Origin: Pelosinus fermentans JBW45
GTDB taxonomy: Bacteria; Bacillota; Negativicutes; DSM-13327
Direction of reading: 5' to 3'
Assembly: GCF_000271665.2 (NCBI RefSeq)
Contig: NZ_CP010978.1
Span: 4,122,501 to 4,186,500 of the forward strand
Length of the DNA stretch: 64,000 nt
Positions 51,155-60,060 of the stretch are shown one piece after another. The notes beneath the pieces are model-generated. The model worked only from the letters and a program-made list of their open reading frames with translations, was not told the DNA's origin and did not search any database. The translations under genes and the position numbers were made by a program. Numbering within the stretch: position 1 is the first letter of the stretch; each line of letters opens with the position of its first letter.

Positions 51155-51185
51155 CAAGTAAGTAATTATAATAAGGGGGTATTCA

Positions 51186-51560
51186 ATGTATTCCGATACA
51201 GTGATTGATCATTTTATGTCACCCCGCAACGCATGGCAAATGCCAGATGCTGATGGAATCGGAACCATAGGTGAACCAGACTGCGGCGACCATTGCATGA
51301 TGTTTATTAAGATTCGGAAAGAAATCATTCACGAGATCAGTTTTCTTATTTTCGGTTGTGGCGCCGCAGTTGCCTCTGGCAGCATGACAACAGTGCTGGC
51401 AAAAGGAAAAAGTATTAAAGAAGCTCTAGAGCTTACGGAACAAGACATCATTAATGGCCTGGACGGCTTACCCGAAGGGAAACAACACTGTTCTAATTTG
51501 GGCGTGGCTGCTTTACAAGCGGCCATCAAAGATTATCTAGCAAAACAGGGAGAAAGTTAG
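51186..51560 (+). CDS. NifU/IscU-like iron-sulphur scaffold protein
   Basis: 124 residues. The start MYSDTVIDHFMSPRN, the metal ligands in GEPDCGDHC and FGCGAAVASGS, and a third conserved cysteine (KQHCSNLGV) make up the NifU N-terminal (IscU) scaffold fold. It builds [Fe-S] clusters for delivery. It lies between the DUF134 gene and two MinD-ferredoxin ATPases, so it probably supplies clusters to this complex. AAGGGGGTATTCA is the ribosome site. Confidence 0.9.
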   Translation: MYSDTVIDHFMSPRNAWQMPDADGIGTIGEPDCGDHCMMFIKIRKEIIHEISFLIFGCGAAVASGSMTTVLAKGKSIKEALELTEQDIINGLDGLPEGKQHCSNLGVAALQAAIKDYLAKQGES

Positions 51561-51584
51561 GTTAAAAAACTTTTTTTAGCCTAG

Positions 51585-51604
51585 TTATGAAATATATTTC
51601 ATAA
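51585..51604. promoter_or_regulatory. DUF134 operator, copy 3 (perfect palindrome)
   Basis: TTATGAAATATATTTCATAA, a perfect 20-bp palindrome in the gap before the DUF5320 gene. It is the best match to the operators at 50512 and 50655. Confidence 0.65.
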
Positions 51605-51626
51605 TTTTCAAAAGGAGGTGAATACT

Positions 51627-51848
51627 ATGCCAAGAAGAGATGGAACTGGTCCGTTGGGTAATGGACCAATGGGCCGCGGTCGTGGCAATTGCCAAGGTAC
51701 ATTTTTAGGATGCAATATGCGAAGATTTTTTGGTTTTGGCAGTAATAATACTATGAACCAAAAATCTTTAGAAGTTCAGGCAGCTCACCTAGAAGAACAA
51801 GCTGCTAGCCTACGGAACATAGCCAAACAGAACCGTAAAGCCGAGTAA
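51627..51848 (+). CDS. DUF5320-family small protein
   Basis: 73 residues from the ATG at 51627, with AAAGGAGGTG upstream. The glycine-rich start MPRRDGTGPLGNGPMGRGRG is the family signature, followed by a short helix of glutamates and glutamines. Such proteins often stand beside Mrp/NifX-type genes in anaerobes; the function is unknown. Confidence 0.8.
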   Translation: MPRRDGTGPLGNGPMGRGRGNCQGTFLGCNMRRFFGFGSNNTMNQKSLEVQAAHLEEQAASLRNIAKQNRKAE

Positions 51849-51929
51849 TTCTAATCACCACATCTGCAAATTTGCCTGTTTCCCAGGCAAGAGTAATCTC
51901 AATTTAGCTATACCAAAGGAGGAGTCCAT

Positions 51930-52781
51930 GTGCTTATCAGTATTGCCAGTGGCAAGGGTGGAACAGGTAAAACTACGCTAGCCCTACTACTCGCCTCCAT
52001 TCATTCAGATATCACCCTGATTGACTGCGACGTGGAAGAACCAAACTGTCATTTGTTTCTCAAACCAGAATGGCAAGACCAAGGGCAAGAAGTTGCGGTC
52101 ATGATACCACAGATTAATATAGAATTGTGTAATGGATGCGAAACTTGTTCAACTGTCTGCCTATTTAATGCCATTGCAATTTCTGGCGGAGCAGCCCTAT
52201 TATTTAACGAATTATGTCATAGTTGCGGAGGTTGCATTCTAGCTTGTCAACAAGGTGCCATTACAGAAGCTAAGAAACTTATTGGCACCATCACGACTGG
52301 AACTTCACCAATCTTTCCTACTATTCAATTCCTAAGTGGCTCATTAGATATCGGCACCCCCAGTGCTGTGCCTCTTATCAAAGCCATAAAAGAAAAAGTC
52401 TCTCATCTTGCGGGTGATATCCTACTTGATTGTCCGCCTGGTACCTCCTGCTCTATGGTTACTGCCGTCAAAGATAGTGACTTTTGCATTCTGGTCACTG
52501 AGCCCACCCCCTTTGGCAAGCACGATCTGGAATTGGCAATGAATATTACCCATCTGCTCAACATACCTACAGGTGTAGTTATTAATAAAAGTGACGAAAA
52601 TATCGGCGATGAAAGTATTGAATCCTTGTGCCACATTCGCCAAATTCCAGTATTGGCAAAAATACCCCATAGTTTCTCCTTTGCTAAAGAATATGCTGCC
52701 GGCTTCATACCTGATGAATTTCAAGCTGTCGCTGCTACTATCTGGAGCCAACTAAATGCCAAAGGGAGTGAGGGAATATGA
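51930..52781 (+). CDS. MinD-like P-loop ATPase with inserted ferredoxin domain (first)
   Basis: 283 residues; GTG start behind AAAGGAGGAG. A deviant Walker A (SGKGGTGKTT) opens the protein, and a 2[4Fe-4S] ferredoxin insertion follows at about 65-110 (CNGCETCSTVC and CHSCGGCILAC), then the Walker B-like region LLDCPPGTSC and a MinD-type C-terminus. The pair formed with the next gene resembles the DVU2103/DVU2104 proteins of the Desulfovibrio orange-protein (ORP) complex. They probably drive ATP-dependent metal or cluster assembly. Overlaps the next gene by 4 bases. Confidence 0.87.
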   Translation: MLISIASGKGGTGKTTLALLLASIHSDITLIDCDVEEPNCHLFLKPEWQDQGQEVAVMIPQINIELCNGCETCSTVCLFNAIAISGGAALLFNELCHSCGGCILACQQGAITEAKKLIGTITTGTSPIFPTIQFLSGSLDIGTPSAVPLIKAIKEKVSHLAGDILLDCPPGTSCSMVTAVKDSDFCILVTEPTPFGKHDLELAMNITHLLNIPTGVVINKSDENIGDESIESLCHIRQIPVLAKIPHSFSFAKEYAAGFIPDEFQAVAATIWSQLNAKGSEGI

Positions 52782-53695
52782 AAGAATTAGTCATTGTCAG
52801 CGGCAAAGGCGGTACTGGCAAAACTAGCATCAGTGCTGCCCTCGCCTTTCTGTCGTCACAAAAAGTGCTAATAGATTGTGATGTAGACGCTGCTAACCTT
52901 CACTTAGTCAGCGGTGCCATCATCCGTGAAACCCATGAATTTAAAGCTGGTTTTGAACCAAATGTTGATGAAAACAAATGCACCTCTTGCGGCCAATGTA
53001 CTGACTTATGTCGTTTTGGGGCCATCACTGCGGGTGTCATCACTACACCCCTTAATTGTGAGGGATGCGGCGTATGTGCCTTCAATTGCCCTGAACATGC
53101 TATTTCCATGCTGGAAAAACAAGCTGGTCATTGGTTTTTAGCTGATACTCATTTGGGTCAGTTAATCTATGCTGAACTAGGTTTATCGGTGGAAAACTCA
53201 GGAAAACTGGTTAGTAAAGTACGACAAGAAGGCAAAAAAATTGCAAAAGCTAAGAAATTCCCTCTCATGATCACGGATGGTCCTCCAGGTATCGGCTGCC
53301 CAGCTATCGCCGCCTTATCGGGTGCCAGTTTAGCACTGGCTGTGGTAGAACCCTCCTTATCCAGCATACATGATTTAAAGCGCTTAGTCGATTTAGTTGC
53401 CCATTTCAAAATCCCCTTAGCAGTGTGCATCAATAAGAGTACACTCCATCGGGAAAATACCCGAGAAATTATCGCCTGGTGCCACAGTAAAGCCATTCCT
53501 ATCATGGGCCAACTTCCCTATAGTGATGCATTTCGCATCGCTGTCCAGTCCGGTAAAACCGTGCTAGAAATGGAGGATGCCGCTGTCATAGAAGAGATGA
53601 CAAAACTATGGCATAACCTTGCAAAACGTTTAGAGGTTTCCATAACTGAAAGTAATATTGGCTTTTTTCGGAAAAAACTCAATATTTTTCAGTAA
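52778..53695 (+). CDS. MinD-like P-loop ATPase with inserted ferredoxin domain (second)
   Basis: 305 residues, a paralogue of the preceding gene, with Walker A SGKGGTGKTS, ferredoxin cysteines CTSCGQCTDLC and CEGCGVCAFNC, and ITDGPPGIGCPA. The two subunits are coded with a 4-base overlap, so a heterodimer is likely. Similar pairs occur in ORP clusters of Deltaproteobacteria. AGTGAGGGAAT precedes the ATG. Confidence 0.87.
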   Translation: MKELVIVSGKGGTGKTSISAALAFLSSQKVLIDCDVDAANLHLVSGAIIRETHEFKAGFEPNVDENKCTSCGQCTDLCRFGAITAGVITTPLNCEGCGVCAFNCPEHAISMLEKQAGHWFLADTHLGQLIYAELGLSVENSGKLVSKVRQEGKKIAKAKKFPLMITDGPPGIGCPAIAALSGASLALAVVEPSLSSIHDLKRLVDLVAHFKIPLAVCINKSTLHRENTREIIAWCHSKAIPIMGQLPYSDAFRIAVQSGKTVLEMEDAAVIEEMTKLWHNLAKRLEVSITESNIGFFRKKLNIFQ

Positions 53696-53744
53696 AAGCC
53701 TCTTTATAGAATGAAGGAAACAAAAGCATCTGGAGGTACTCTAT

Positions 53745-54713
53745 TTGATATTAAACACCGGCATTGAATCTATGACTGAATCGGAAAAAGTACTACTACA
53801 AAGCCAGCAACTACAAAAGCTAGTCGAGCGAGCTTACGAAAAAACAAGTTTTTATCAAGAACGTATGCAAGCTATAGGTTTGACACCTAATGAAATTCAA
53901 ACTATCAATGATATCAGCAAATTGCCCCTCATGACTTCAAAAGATTTAACCAACAACTATCCTTTTGGGCTGTTAACCATTCCCGTAAGTGGTATTGCTC
54001 GATTTCAGCAAAGAAGCGACTTCAATACCGCAGTGGGATTTACCCAACAAGATATTTCTCACCAAGTCGAAATGCTCTGCCGCACTTTAGTTGCCTGTCA
54101 TATAATCACTAGTTCAGTGATTATGATTGCGCCCCAATCCTTAGACACTGACAGTATTGTAGCATTACAACAAGCTGCAGAAAGTATTGGAATTACAGTC
54201 ATATCCAGTCCATTACCTAATGTAACCTCCCAAATTAAAACCCTATTGGATTTTGGTGTTACGACTATCTTTTCTACTCCTGACATTCTTTTTCAATTAG
54301 CAGATTTCTTGAAAAATGCAGGTTTTTCTACCCGCGACCTACCTCTCATGAACATTCTTTGCGAAGCCCACCACTGCTCTGCTACAGTACGCAAAAGCCT
54401 GGAAGAACAATTTCAAATTCCCGTTTATACAATCTATGGGCTGGCAGAGTTAATGAATCTAGGAATCGCTGGTGAATGCCATAAGCAAAATTGGTTACAC
54501 ATCCACGAAGATCATTTTTATCCAGAAATCATTGACCCTCACACTGGTTCTATTATTTCTAATAACCAACCCGGTGAATTAGTGCTCACCACCCTTTCTA
54601 GAGAAGCCATGCCCCTTATTCGTTATCGCACTGGCGACATGGCTCTATTGGAACATAAACCATGTACCTGCGGCAGAACATCGGCACGGTTAAAACTAGT
54701 TACTGATAAATAA
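53745..54713 (+). CDS. Truncated PaaK-like adenylate-forming protein
   Basis: 322 residues, about 110 shorter than phenylacetate-CoA ligases (about 430). TTG start behind TGGAGG. The N-terminus (LVERAYEKTSFYQERM) and the late motifs (YTIYGLAEL, GELVLTTLSREAMPLIRYRTGD, CTCGRTSARL) match PaaK. The phosphate loop SSGTTGKP, expected near residue 86-98, is replaced by RFQQRSDFNTAVGF, and the C-terminal domain with the catalytic lysine is absent. A normal acyl-CoA ligase reaction is therefore unlikely. It lies inside the ORP-like operon, between the ATPases and the NifX-like gene. Confidence 0.8.
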   Translation: MILNTGIESMTESEKVLLQSQQLQKLVERAYEKTSFYQERMQAIGLTPNEIQTINDISKLPLMTSKDLTNNYPFGLLTIPVSGIARFQQRSDFNTAVGFTQQDISHQVEMLCRTLVACHIITSSVIMIAPQSLDTDSIVALQQAAESIGITVISSPLPNVTSQIKTLLDFGVTTIFSTPDILFQLADFLKNAGFSTRDLPLMNILCEAHHCSATVRKSLEEQFQIPVYTIYGLAELMNLGIAGECHKQNWLHIHEDHFYPEIIDPHTGSIISNNQPGELVLTTLSREAMPLIRYRTGDMALLEHKPCTCGRTSARLKLVTDK

Positions 54714-54766
54714 GCTGCTTGATTTAGCAAATGATCTATAAGAAACGAAAGTGAGGAAAACAGATT

Positions 54767-55135
54767 ATGAAAATTGCCATTACATCTTACGGTGAGGACT
54801 GCCACGCAGCAATCGACTCTCGATTTGGTCGAGCTGATTATTTTTTGATTTACGACCAGGATAAAGAAGCTTGGGAGAGTCTGCCAAATACACAAAACCT
54901 AGAAGCTGCCCATGGAGCTGGTATCCAAGCCGGTCAAGCCATAGCCAAAACTGGAGCTAGCGTACTCATCACGGGGCATGTCGGCCCTAAAGCTTTCAAA
55001 GTGCTAGAAGCAGGGAAAATCGCCATGTATTCCATAGGAGATATGAGTGGTAGCGTAGAGGATGCGCTAGCAGCTTTCCTTGAAGGAAAACTTGCAGTGA
55101 TCGACGTGCCAGGTGCTATGAATCACGGTAAATAA
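54767..55135 (+). CDS. NifX/ORP-like dinitrogenase iron-molybdenum cofactor-binding protein
   Basis: 122 residues. MKIAITSYGEDCHAAIDSRFGRADYF is the family start, then AAHGAGIQAGQAIAKTGASVLITGHVGPKAF (both read in parts), the DiNase Fe-Mo-co fold. Members include NifX, the MTH1175 protein and the Desulfovibrio orange protein, which binds a Mo-Cu sulphide cluster. The gene sits directly before a Mrp-NifX fusion in the same operon, matching the ORP layout. Metal type unknown. Confidence 0.87.
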   Translation: MKIAITSYGEDCHAAIDSRFGRADYFLIYDQDKEAWESLPNTQNLEAAHGAGIQAGQAIAKTGASVLITGHVGPKAFKVLEAGKIAMYSIGDMSGSVEDALAAFLEGKLAVIDVPGAMNHGK

Positions 55136-55178
55136 TATACTCATTTTTACAGCAAAATCAAAGGAGATGGATGTTAGA

Positions 55179-56387
55179 ATGTCTTGTAACTCAACTACCA
55201 CAGATCATGATTTTGAAGCACAAAGCCAAAAAATCAATAATTTCTTGCAGAATGTCGACCACAAGATCGTTGTCATGAGTGGTAAAGGCGGCGTCGGGAA
55301 AAGTACGATTGCCACTAACTTAGCCGTATTTCTTAGCAGCCAGGGCTATAAAGTCGGCCTATTGGACGTGGATGTACACGGTCCAAGTGTTGCTGGTCTT
55401 TTAGGACTTACTGACCTAAAACTAAATATTATTAACAATCGAATACAACCTTATTCTTATACCGATAATTTAAAGGTAATCTCTATCCAAGGATTATTAA
55501 ATCACCCAGATGAACCGCTCATCTGGCGAGGTCCAATGAAAATTGGCATTATCCGCCAATTTCTAGGCGATGCAGATTGGGGTTCCTTAGATTTCCTCAT
55601 TATCGACAGTCCACCCGGAACTGGCGATGAACCTTTGACAGTGGCTCAAACAGTAACTGACTGCCAGGCTGTTATCGTAACAACTCCTCAAGAAATTTCG
55701 CTGGCAGATGTACGCAAGTCTATTCAGTTCTGTCAAAAGGTAAATATGCCAATTTTAGGTCTAATTGAAAATATGAGTGGATTCGTATGTCCCTCTTGCA
55801 ATAGCCTGCATGCCATCTTCAAAAGCGGTGGTGGCGAAAAATTGGCAACGGCTGTAAATATTCCATTCTTAGGTCGCCTACCCATTGATCCTAGCGTGGT
55901 CACTGCTGGTGATGCTGGTCAATCCATTGATAGTTTGAACAATCCTAGCAAAGAAAAACTGCAAGGGATTGTCGATCAAATTATTAACCAACTTCCCAAT
56001 AAAAAGAAAGGTGCTGATTCAACTATGAAAATTGCGATTCCATTAGCTGGAGGTAAACTTGCTACCCATTTTGGTCATTGCCAAGAATTCGCCATTATGA
56101 CTATCGATAATGGTAACGTTACCAAACATGAAACTTTGACCCCACCTCCTCATGCTCCTGGTGTCATTCCTAACTGGGTGGCTGATCTAGGATGTACTGA
56201 CATTTTAGTCGGCGGCATGGGTGAAGCGGCCCAGGTCATTTTAAAAGAACGTGGCGTAAAAGTCTCGTGTGGTGCCCCATCGGATACTCCTGAAAACTTG
56301 GTTGCCCTCTATCTGCGCGGCGAACTTGTCGACTCTGGCAACGCCTGCGACCATGATGCTCACGGTCATGACTGCGGCAGTCATTAA
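55179..56387 (+). CDS. Mrp/NBP35 Fe-S ATPase fused to a NifX-like domain
   Basis: 402 residues; ATG at 55179 with AAAGGAG about 12 bases upstream (ATG 55167 is too close). The first 275 residues are a Mrp P-loop ATPase (SGKGGVGKST, DVDVHGPS, IDSPPGTGDEPL) with the cluster-binding CPSC motif. A second domain (about 285-400) starts again with MKIAIPLAGGKLATHFGHC, a NifX-like fold ending in a His/Asp/Cys tail (CDHDAHGHDCGSH) that could bind metal. Mrp-NifX fusions occur in ORP clusters. It closes the operon, followed by a hairpin at 56402. Confidence 0.9.
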   Translation: MSCNSTTTDHDFEAQSQKINNFLQNVDHKIVVMSGKGGVGKSTIATNLAVFLSSQGYKVGLLDVDVHGPSVAGLLGLTDLKLNIINNRIQPYSYTDNLKVISIQGLLNHPDEPLIWRGPMKIGIIRQFLGDADWGSLDFLIIDSPPGTGDEPLTVAQTVTDCQAVIVTTPQEISLADVRKSIQFCQKVNMPILGLIENMSGFVCPSCNSLHAIFKSGGGEKLATAVNIPFLGRLPIDPSVVTAGDAGQSIDSLNNPSKEKLQGIVDQIINQLPNKKKGADSTMKIAIPLAGGKLATHFGHCQEFAIMTIDNGNVTKHETLTPPPHAPGVIPNWVADLGCTDILVGGMGEAAQVILKERGVKVSCGAPSDTPENLVALYLRGELVDSGNACDHDAHGHDCGSH

Positions 56388-56401
56388 ATAAGTCTTTCAG
56401 A

Positions 56402-56436
56402 CGCATCTAGAACGATATTCCATCATTCTAGATGCG
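56402..56436 (+). terminator. Probable terminator of the ORP-like operon
   Basis: cgcatctagaa pairs with ttctagatgcg over 11 bp; a short T-rich stretch follows. Confidence 0.6.
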
Positions 56437-56520
56437 CCTTTATCTATGAAAACGTAACTCTTCATCATTATATTTTATAATCTATATGATATAACCTAAT
56501 GAAAGGCAGGAGAAATTGTT

Positions 56521-57297
56521 ATGAAATCCTTATTAGAACGTACTCGTAAAATCAATAAATTGTTACAAAAATCTGAAAAAGTAGAGTATGCTGAGATGTC
56601 TACTTTGCTGAGTACGGTAATGGGTGCTAATATATATATTATTAGTAAAGATGGTAAACTACTTGGCTATGCTTGTTTGGATAACTTTGAATGTGATTTG
56701 ATGCGTGATAAAGTGCTGTTACCAGGAATCTTTCCAGCGTACTATGTGGAGTGGTTGCTGAGAGTTAATGAGACTTCACCAAACTTAACTCTTAAAGATG
56801 GACTGTGTGCATTTAGTAAGGGAGAGCCATGTCTCTTCAACGATAAGTTTACGACTATTGTACCTATTCATGGTGTAGGTCAACGCATTGGTACTCTAAT
56901 TGTAGCTAAGTTCCATACGGAGTTTAATGATGATGATCTTATCTTAGCTGAATATGGAGCTACCGTTGTAGGGATGGAATTTCTAAGGGACCGAAGTGGG
57001 AAAATTGAAGAAGAAGCTCGTAAAAAAGCAATAGTCCAAGTCGCTATTGGCACCCTTTCTTATTCAGAACTTGAAGCTGTGACACACATCTTAAATGAGT
57101 TGGATGGCAATGAAGGATTATTGGTAGCGAGCAAAATTGCTGATCATGTAGGTATTACCCGTTCAGTAATTGTAAATGCGTTACGCAAATTTGAAAGTGC
57201 TGGAGTTATTGAATCTCAATCGTTAGGTATGAAGGGAACTTTTATAAAAGTACTGAATGATCGCTTATTTGAAGAATTAAAGAATCTTAAAAACTAA
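56521..57297 (+). CDS. codY: GTP-sensing transcriptional regulator CodY
   Basis: 258 residues, the normal CodY length (259). The N-terminal GAF domain is followed by the highly conserved C-terminal winged helix ([37 protein letters not shown], read in parts). CodY binds branched-chain amino acids and GTP and represses many stationary-phase genes. AGGCAGGAG precedes the ATG. Not the normal neighbourhood of the B. subtilis gene (clpQY-codY); here it stands alone. Confidence 0.95.
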   Translation: MKSLLERTRKINKLLQKSEKVEYAEMSTLLSTVMGANIYIISKDGKLLGYACLDNFECDLMRDKVLLPGIFPAYYVEWLLRVNETSPNLTLKDGLCAFSKGEPCLFNDKFTTIVPIHGVGQRIGTLIVAKFHTEFNDDDLILAEYGATVVGMEFLRDRSGKIEEEARKKAIVQVAIGTLSYSELEAVTHILNELDGNEGLLVASKIADHVGITRSVIVNALRKFESAGVIESQSLGMKGTFIKVLNDRLFEELKNLKN

Positions 57298-57377
57298 TAG
57301 AATTTCTTTAATAAAGATATAGGAATAAGTGCCATTTATTATTGCACTCGTTGCTCACCAAAAGGAGGTCTTACTTT

Positions 57378-58205
57378 ATGCGACTTACTATCCTCGTTGA
57401 TAATACAGCCAATATGCGAGACCTGAAAGCTGAATCTGGTTTTTCCCTCTACATTGAAGATCAATCAACTAAAATTTTATTTGACACTGGCTGTTCTGCT
57501 CTATTTATGGAGAATGCCCATAAACTTGGCATTAATTTACGGGAAGCAGATTACATCATATTATCCCATGGTCATTATGACCATACTTGGGGCCTCAAAC
57601 ACCTACTCCATTTGTACCTCACTGCCGACACGCCTCATAGCTCTAACCCTATATTATTAACCCATCCGTTGTCCTTTAGTCACCGGACAAAGGACGGCAA
57701 AAACATGGGTTGCAATGTATCAGAAGAAGAACTGATGAGCTCCTTTACTATCCACAAGAGTAAGACTCCATTGTGGATTAGCAAGCAACTTGTTTTCTTA
57801 GGTGAAATAGAACGTAAATTCCCACATGAAGGAAATCAAACGATTGGCCAGATTATCAAAAACGGCATTGCTGTCATTGACTCCATGGAAGACGATACTG
57901 CGCTCGCCTACAAATCAAGTCAAGGGCTTGTCATTATCACCGGTTGCTCCCATTCAGGCATATGCAATATCGTGGAGCAGGCTAAAGAAATTTGTCAAGA
58001 TGATCGAGTGCTATCCATCATCGGCGGACTGCACCTACGAAAACCATCAATCGAACAACTTAATGGTACCATTACCTATCTACGCCAAACGAATGTCAGA
58101 AAGCTGTATGCCTGCCACTGCACAGATCAGCCTTCACGCATTGCTTTGGCACAACTAGGTAACCTTTGTGAAACAACCGTCGGACTAACTCTGGAATATC
58201 CATAA
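57378..58205 (+). CDS. MBL-fold metallo-hydrolase
   Basis: 275 residues from the ATG at 57378 behind AAAAGGAGG; the longer frame has no such site. The metal motif reads SHGHYDHTWG (HxHxDH-type), with FDTGCS upstream and the histidines GCSHSGICNI and IGGLHL following. It resembles the MTH1267/Tiki-like archaeal-type 7,8-dihydropterin-synthase-related MBL proteins. Physiological substrate unknown. The protein faces the cytoplasm. Confidence 0.85.
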   Translation: MRLTILVDNTANMRDLKAESGFSLYIEDQSTKILFDTGCSALFMENAHKLGINLREADYIILSHGHYDHTWGLKHLLHLYLTADTPHSSNPILLTHPLSFSHRTKDGKNMGCNVSEEELMSSFTIHKSKTPLWISKQLVFLGEIERKFPHEGNQTIGQIIKNGIAVIDSMEDDTALAYKSSQGLVIITGCSHSGICNIVEQAKEICQDDRVLSIIGGLHLRKPSIEQLNGTITYLRQTNVRKLYACHCTDQPSRIALAQLGNLCETTVGLTLEYP

Positions 58206-58268
58206 TATCTTTGATAGAAAATCCGGTGTAAAATGAATCATTTATAAAAGAAATATAATGCATTCAAT

Positions 58269-58330
58269 AAAAAGATGGCAGGCGCATGTTTGACAACTAT
58301 AAGTATCAAACATGCGCCTGCCATCTTTTT
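58269..58330. terminator. Bidirectional terminator with a perfect 25-bp stem
   Basis: 58269-58293 is the exact inverse of 58306-58330, with A5 and T5 ends. It serves the convergent MBL gene and the CoA-disulphide reductase gene. Confidence 0.9.
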
Positions 58331-58348
58331 ATTATTCTACATCAACAA

Positions 58349-60037
58349 TCATTTATTTTTATCACAGACAAAGGGCCAAGATACAATGCCACCTTCCAAT
58401 ACCTTGACGTTCTCAAAGCCCACGCCTTCCAAAATACCTTCTGCTTCATAGCCTCGTAAACTTATTTTGCAAAAAGCTATAATTTCATCATTTTTATTCA
58501 GTTCAACTAATCGGCTACGCAGTTGTCCTAATGGAATATATGTAATATTTTCGTAATCAGCCAAACGTATCTGCTTGCATTCTTCTGGACTACGTACATC
58601 AAGAAAGACCGTATCACCAGACGTCATTTTTTCTTTGGCTTCCAGAGATGAGATACCCTTGAACTTGCCTGCCAGTTTATTCATAAGGGTATTGGCAGCC
58701 ACTACTACGTTATCAATAGGAGAATTATAAGGTGGAGCATACGATAGATCAATATCAAACAAATCCTCAATACTTCCACCTAGCGTTAGCACTGTTGCCA
58801 CAACGTCTATCCGTTTAGATACGTCGCCTTCACCGACTGCTTGCATTCCCAGCACTTTACTAGTGTTAGCATCAACGATCAATTTTACAGTAATTAGTTT
58901 TGCCCCTGGCATATAATGAGGTTTGTCATGCCCCGCCACCATGGTGGTGATGTAGTCATATCTAAGCTGTTTGGCATCCCGCTCCGTCAGACCCGTTTTG
59001 CCAACGCTAAGGCTATGTATTTGAGCCACCGCAGTAGTAAGGACACCTTTAAATTTAAGATGCCCACCGCACAAGTTTTCACCAATAATCCGGCCGTGCT
59101 TATTAGCCGTCGAACCCATAGGCGCAAATACTTTTTTCCCAGACATTACATTTACATTCTCCACGCAATCACCGCCAGCATAGATATCGGGATCACTGGT
59201 GCGCATTTCTTCGTCTACGACGATGGCCCCTGTTGAACCTATGACCAGCCCAGCTGCTTTGGCTAATTCTATATTGGGACGTGCGCCGATTGCCAATATC
59301 ACTAAGTCAGCAGGAATACTACGCTTGTCAGTCTCCACCGCTGCTACAGAGGTATCACCAGTAAAGCGTACAACTTTTTCATCCAGCAACAGGGTAATAC
59401 CTTTATCCTGTACATATTTACCCACAATCCCGCCTATTTCAGTATCCAAAAAAGCAGGAAATACTTGGTTTTTCATCTCTACAACGGTAACTGGGATTTT
59501 CCATTTAGTCAATGCTTCAGCCATTTCCATACCAATCAGCCCTGCACCAATAATAACAGCACTCTTGAACTGATTGCCTTCTAAGCCTTGTCGTACAGCT
59601 TTTGCATCATCTGGATGCCAAAGTTGATAGATATTAGAGAGTTCCACTCCAGCCAGCGGTGGTTTGATAGCTGATGCTCCAGTGGCAATGACCAGTTTGT
59701 CATAAGGAATTACCTCTTCTTCCCCTGATACTCGCTTCTGAACCTTTACCGTCTTGGCCTCCCTGTCAATAGCAGTAGCCTCTGTTTTCGTCAGCACCGT
59801 AATATCCTTAACGTTTTTAAAAAATGTCGAGTTACGCATTGCCCCCACCGGGGTTTTCATCAAATCATCAATGTCCTTTACGTCACCGCCTACATAATAG
59901 GGCATGCCACAGGCACCGTAGGAAATAAGTTCTCCTCTTTCCAGCACTATAATGCTGGCTTTTGGATCACAGCGTCTGGCTTTAGCAGCCGCCTTCAGCC
60001 CAGCAGCAACACCGCCAATGATTACAATTTTTTTCAT
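58349..60037 (-). CDS. CoA-disulphide reductase-like flavoprotein with rhodanese domain
   Basis: 562 residues from the ATG at 60037, behind GGGAGGGAAGAGT. The N-terminal FAD site (IIGGVAAGLKAAAKARR), active-site Cys43 in SYGACGMPYY, NAD site (IIGAGLIGMEMAEAL), and FAD second motif (DIYAGGDCVE) match the CoADR/NADH oxidase family. The C-terminal rhodanese domain (about 470-560) carries its active cysteine in CKISLRG. Such fusions (CoADR-RHD, Npsr) reduce CoA-persulphides or disulphides. It ends the operon starting at 61612, next to a CsoR-family regulator. Confidence 0.92.
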   Translation of the reverse strand: MKKIVIIGGVAAGLKAAAKARRCDPKASIIVLERGELISYGACGMPYYVGGDVKDIDDLMKTPVGAMRNSTFFKNVKDITVLTKTEATAIDREAKTVKVQKRVSGEEEVIPYDKLVIATGASAIKPPLAGVELSNIYQLWHPDDAKAVRQGLEGNQFKSAVIIGAGLIGMEMAEALTKWKIPVTVVEMKNQVFPAFLDTEIGGIVGKYVQDKGITLLLDEKVVRFTGDTSVAAVETDKRSIPADLVILAIGARPNIELAKAAGLVIGSTGAIVVDEEMRTSDPDIYAGGDCVENVNVMSGKKVFAPMGSTANKHGRIIGENLCGGHLKFKGVLTTAVAQIHSLSVGKTGLTERDAKQLRYDYITTMVAGHDKPHYMPGAKLITVKLIVDANTSKVLGMQAVGEGDVSKRIDVVATVLTLGGSIEDLFDIDLSYAPPYNSPIDNVVVAANTLMNKLAGKFKGISSLEAKEKMTSGDTVFLDVRSPEECKQIRLADYENITYIPLGQLRSRLVELNKNDEIIAFCKISLRGYEAEGILEGVGFENVKVLEGGIVSWPFVCDKNK

Positions 60038-60060
60038 ACTCTTCCCTCCCATTTTATTAT

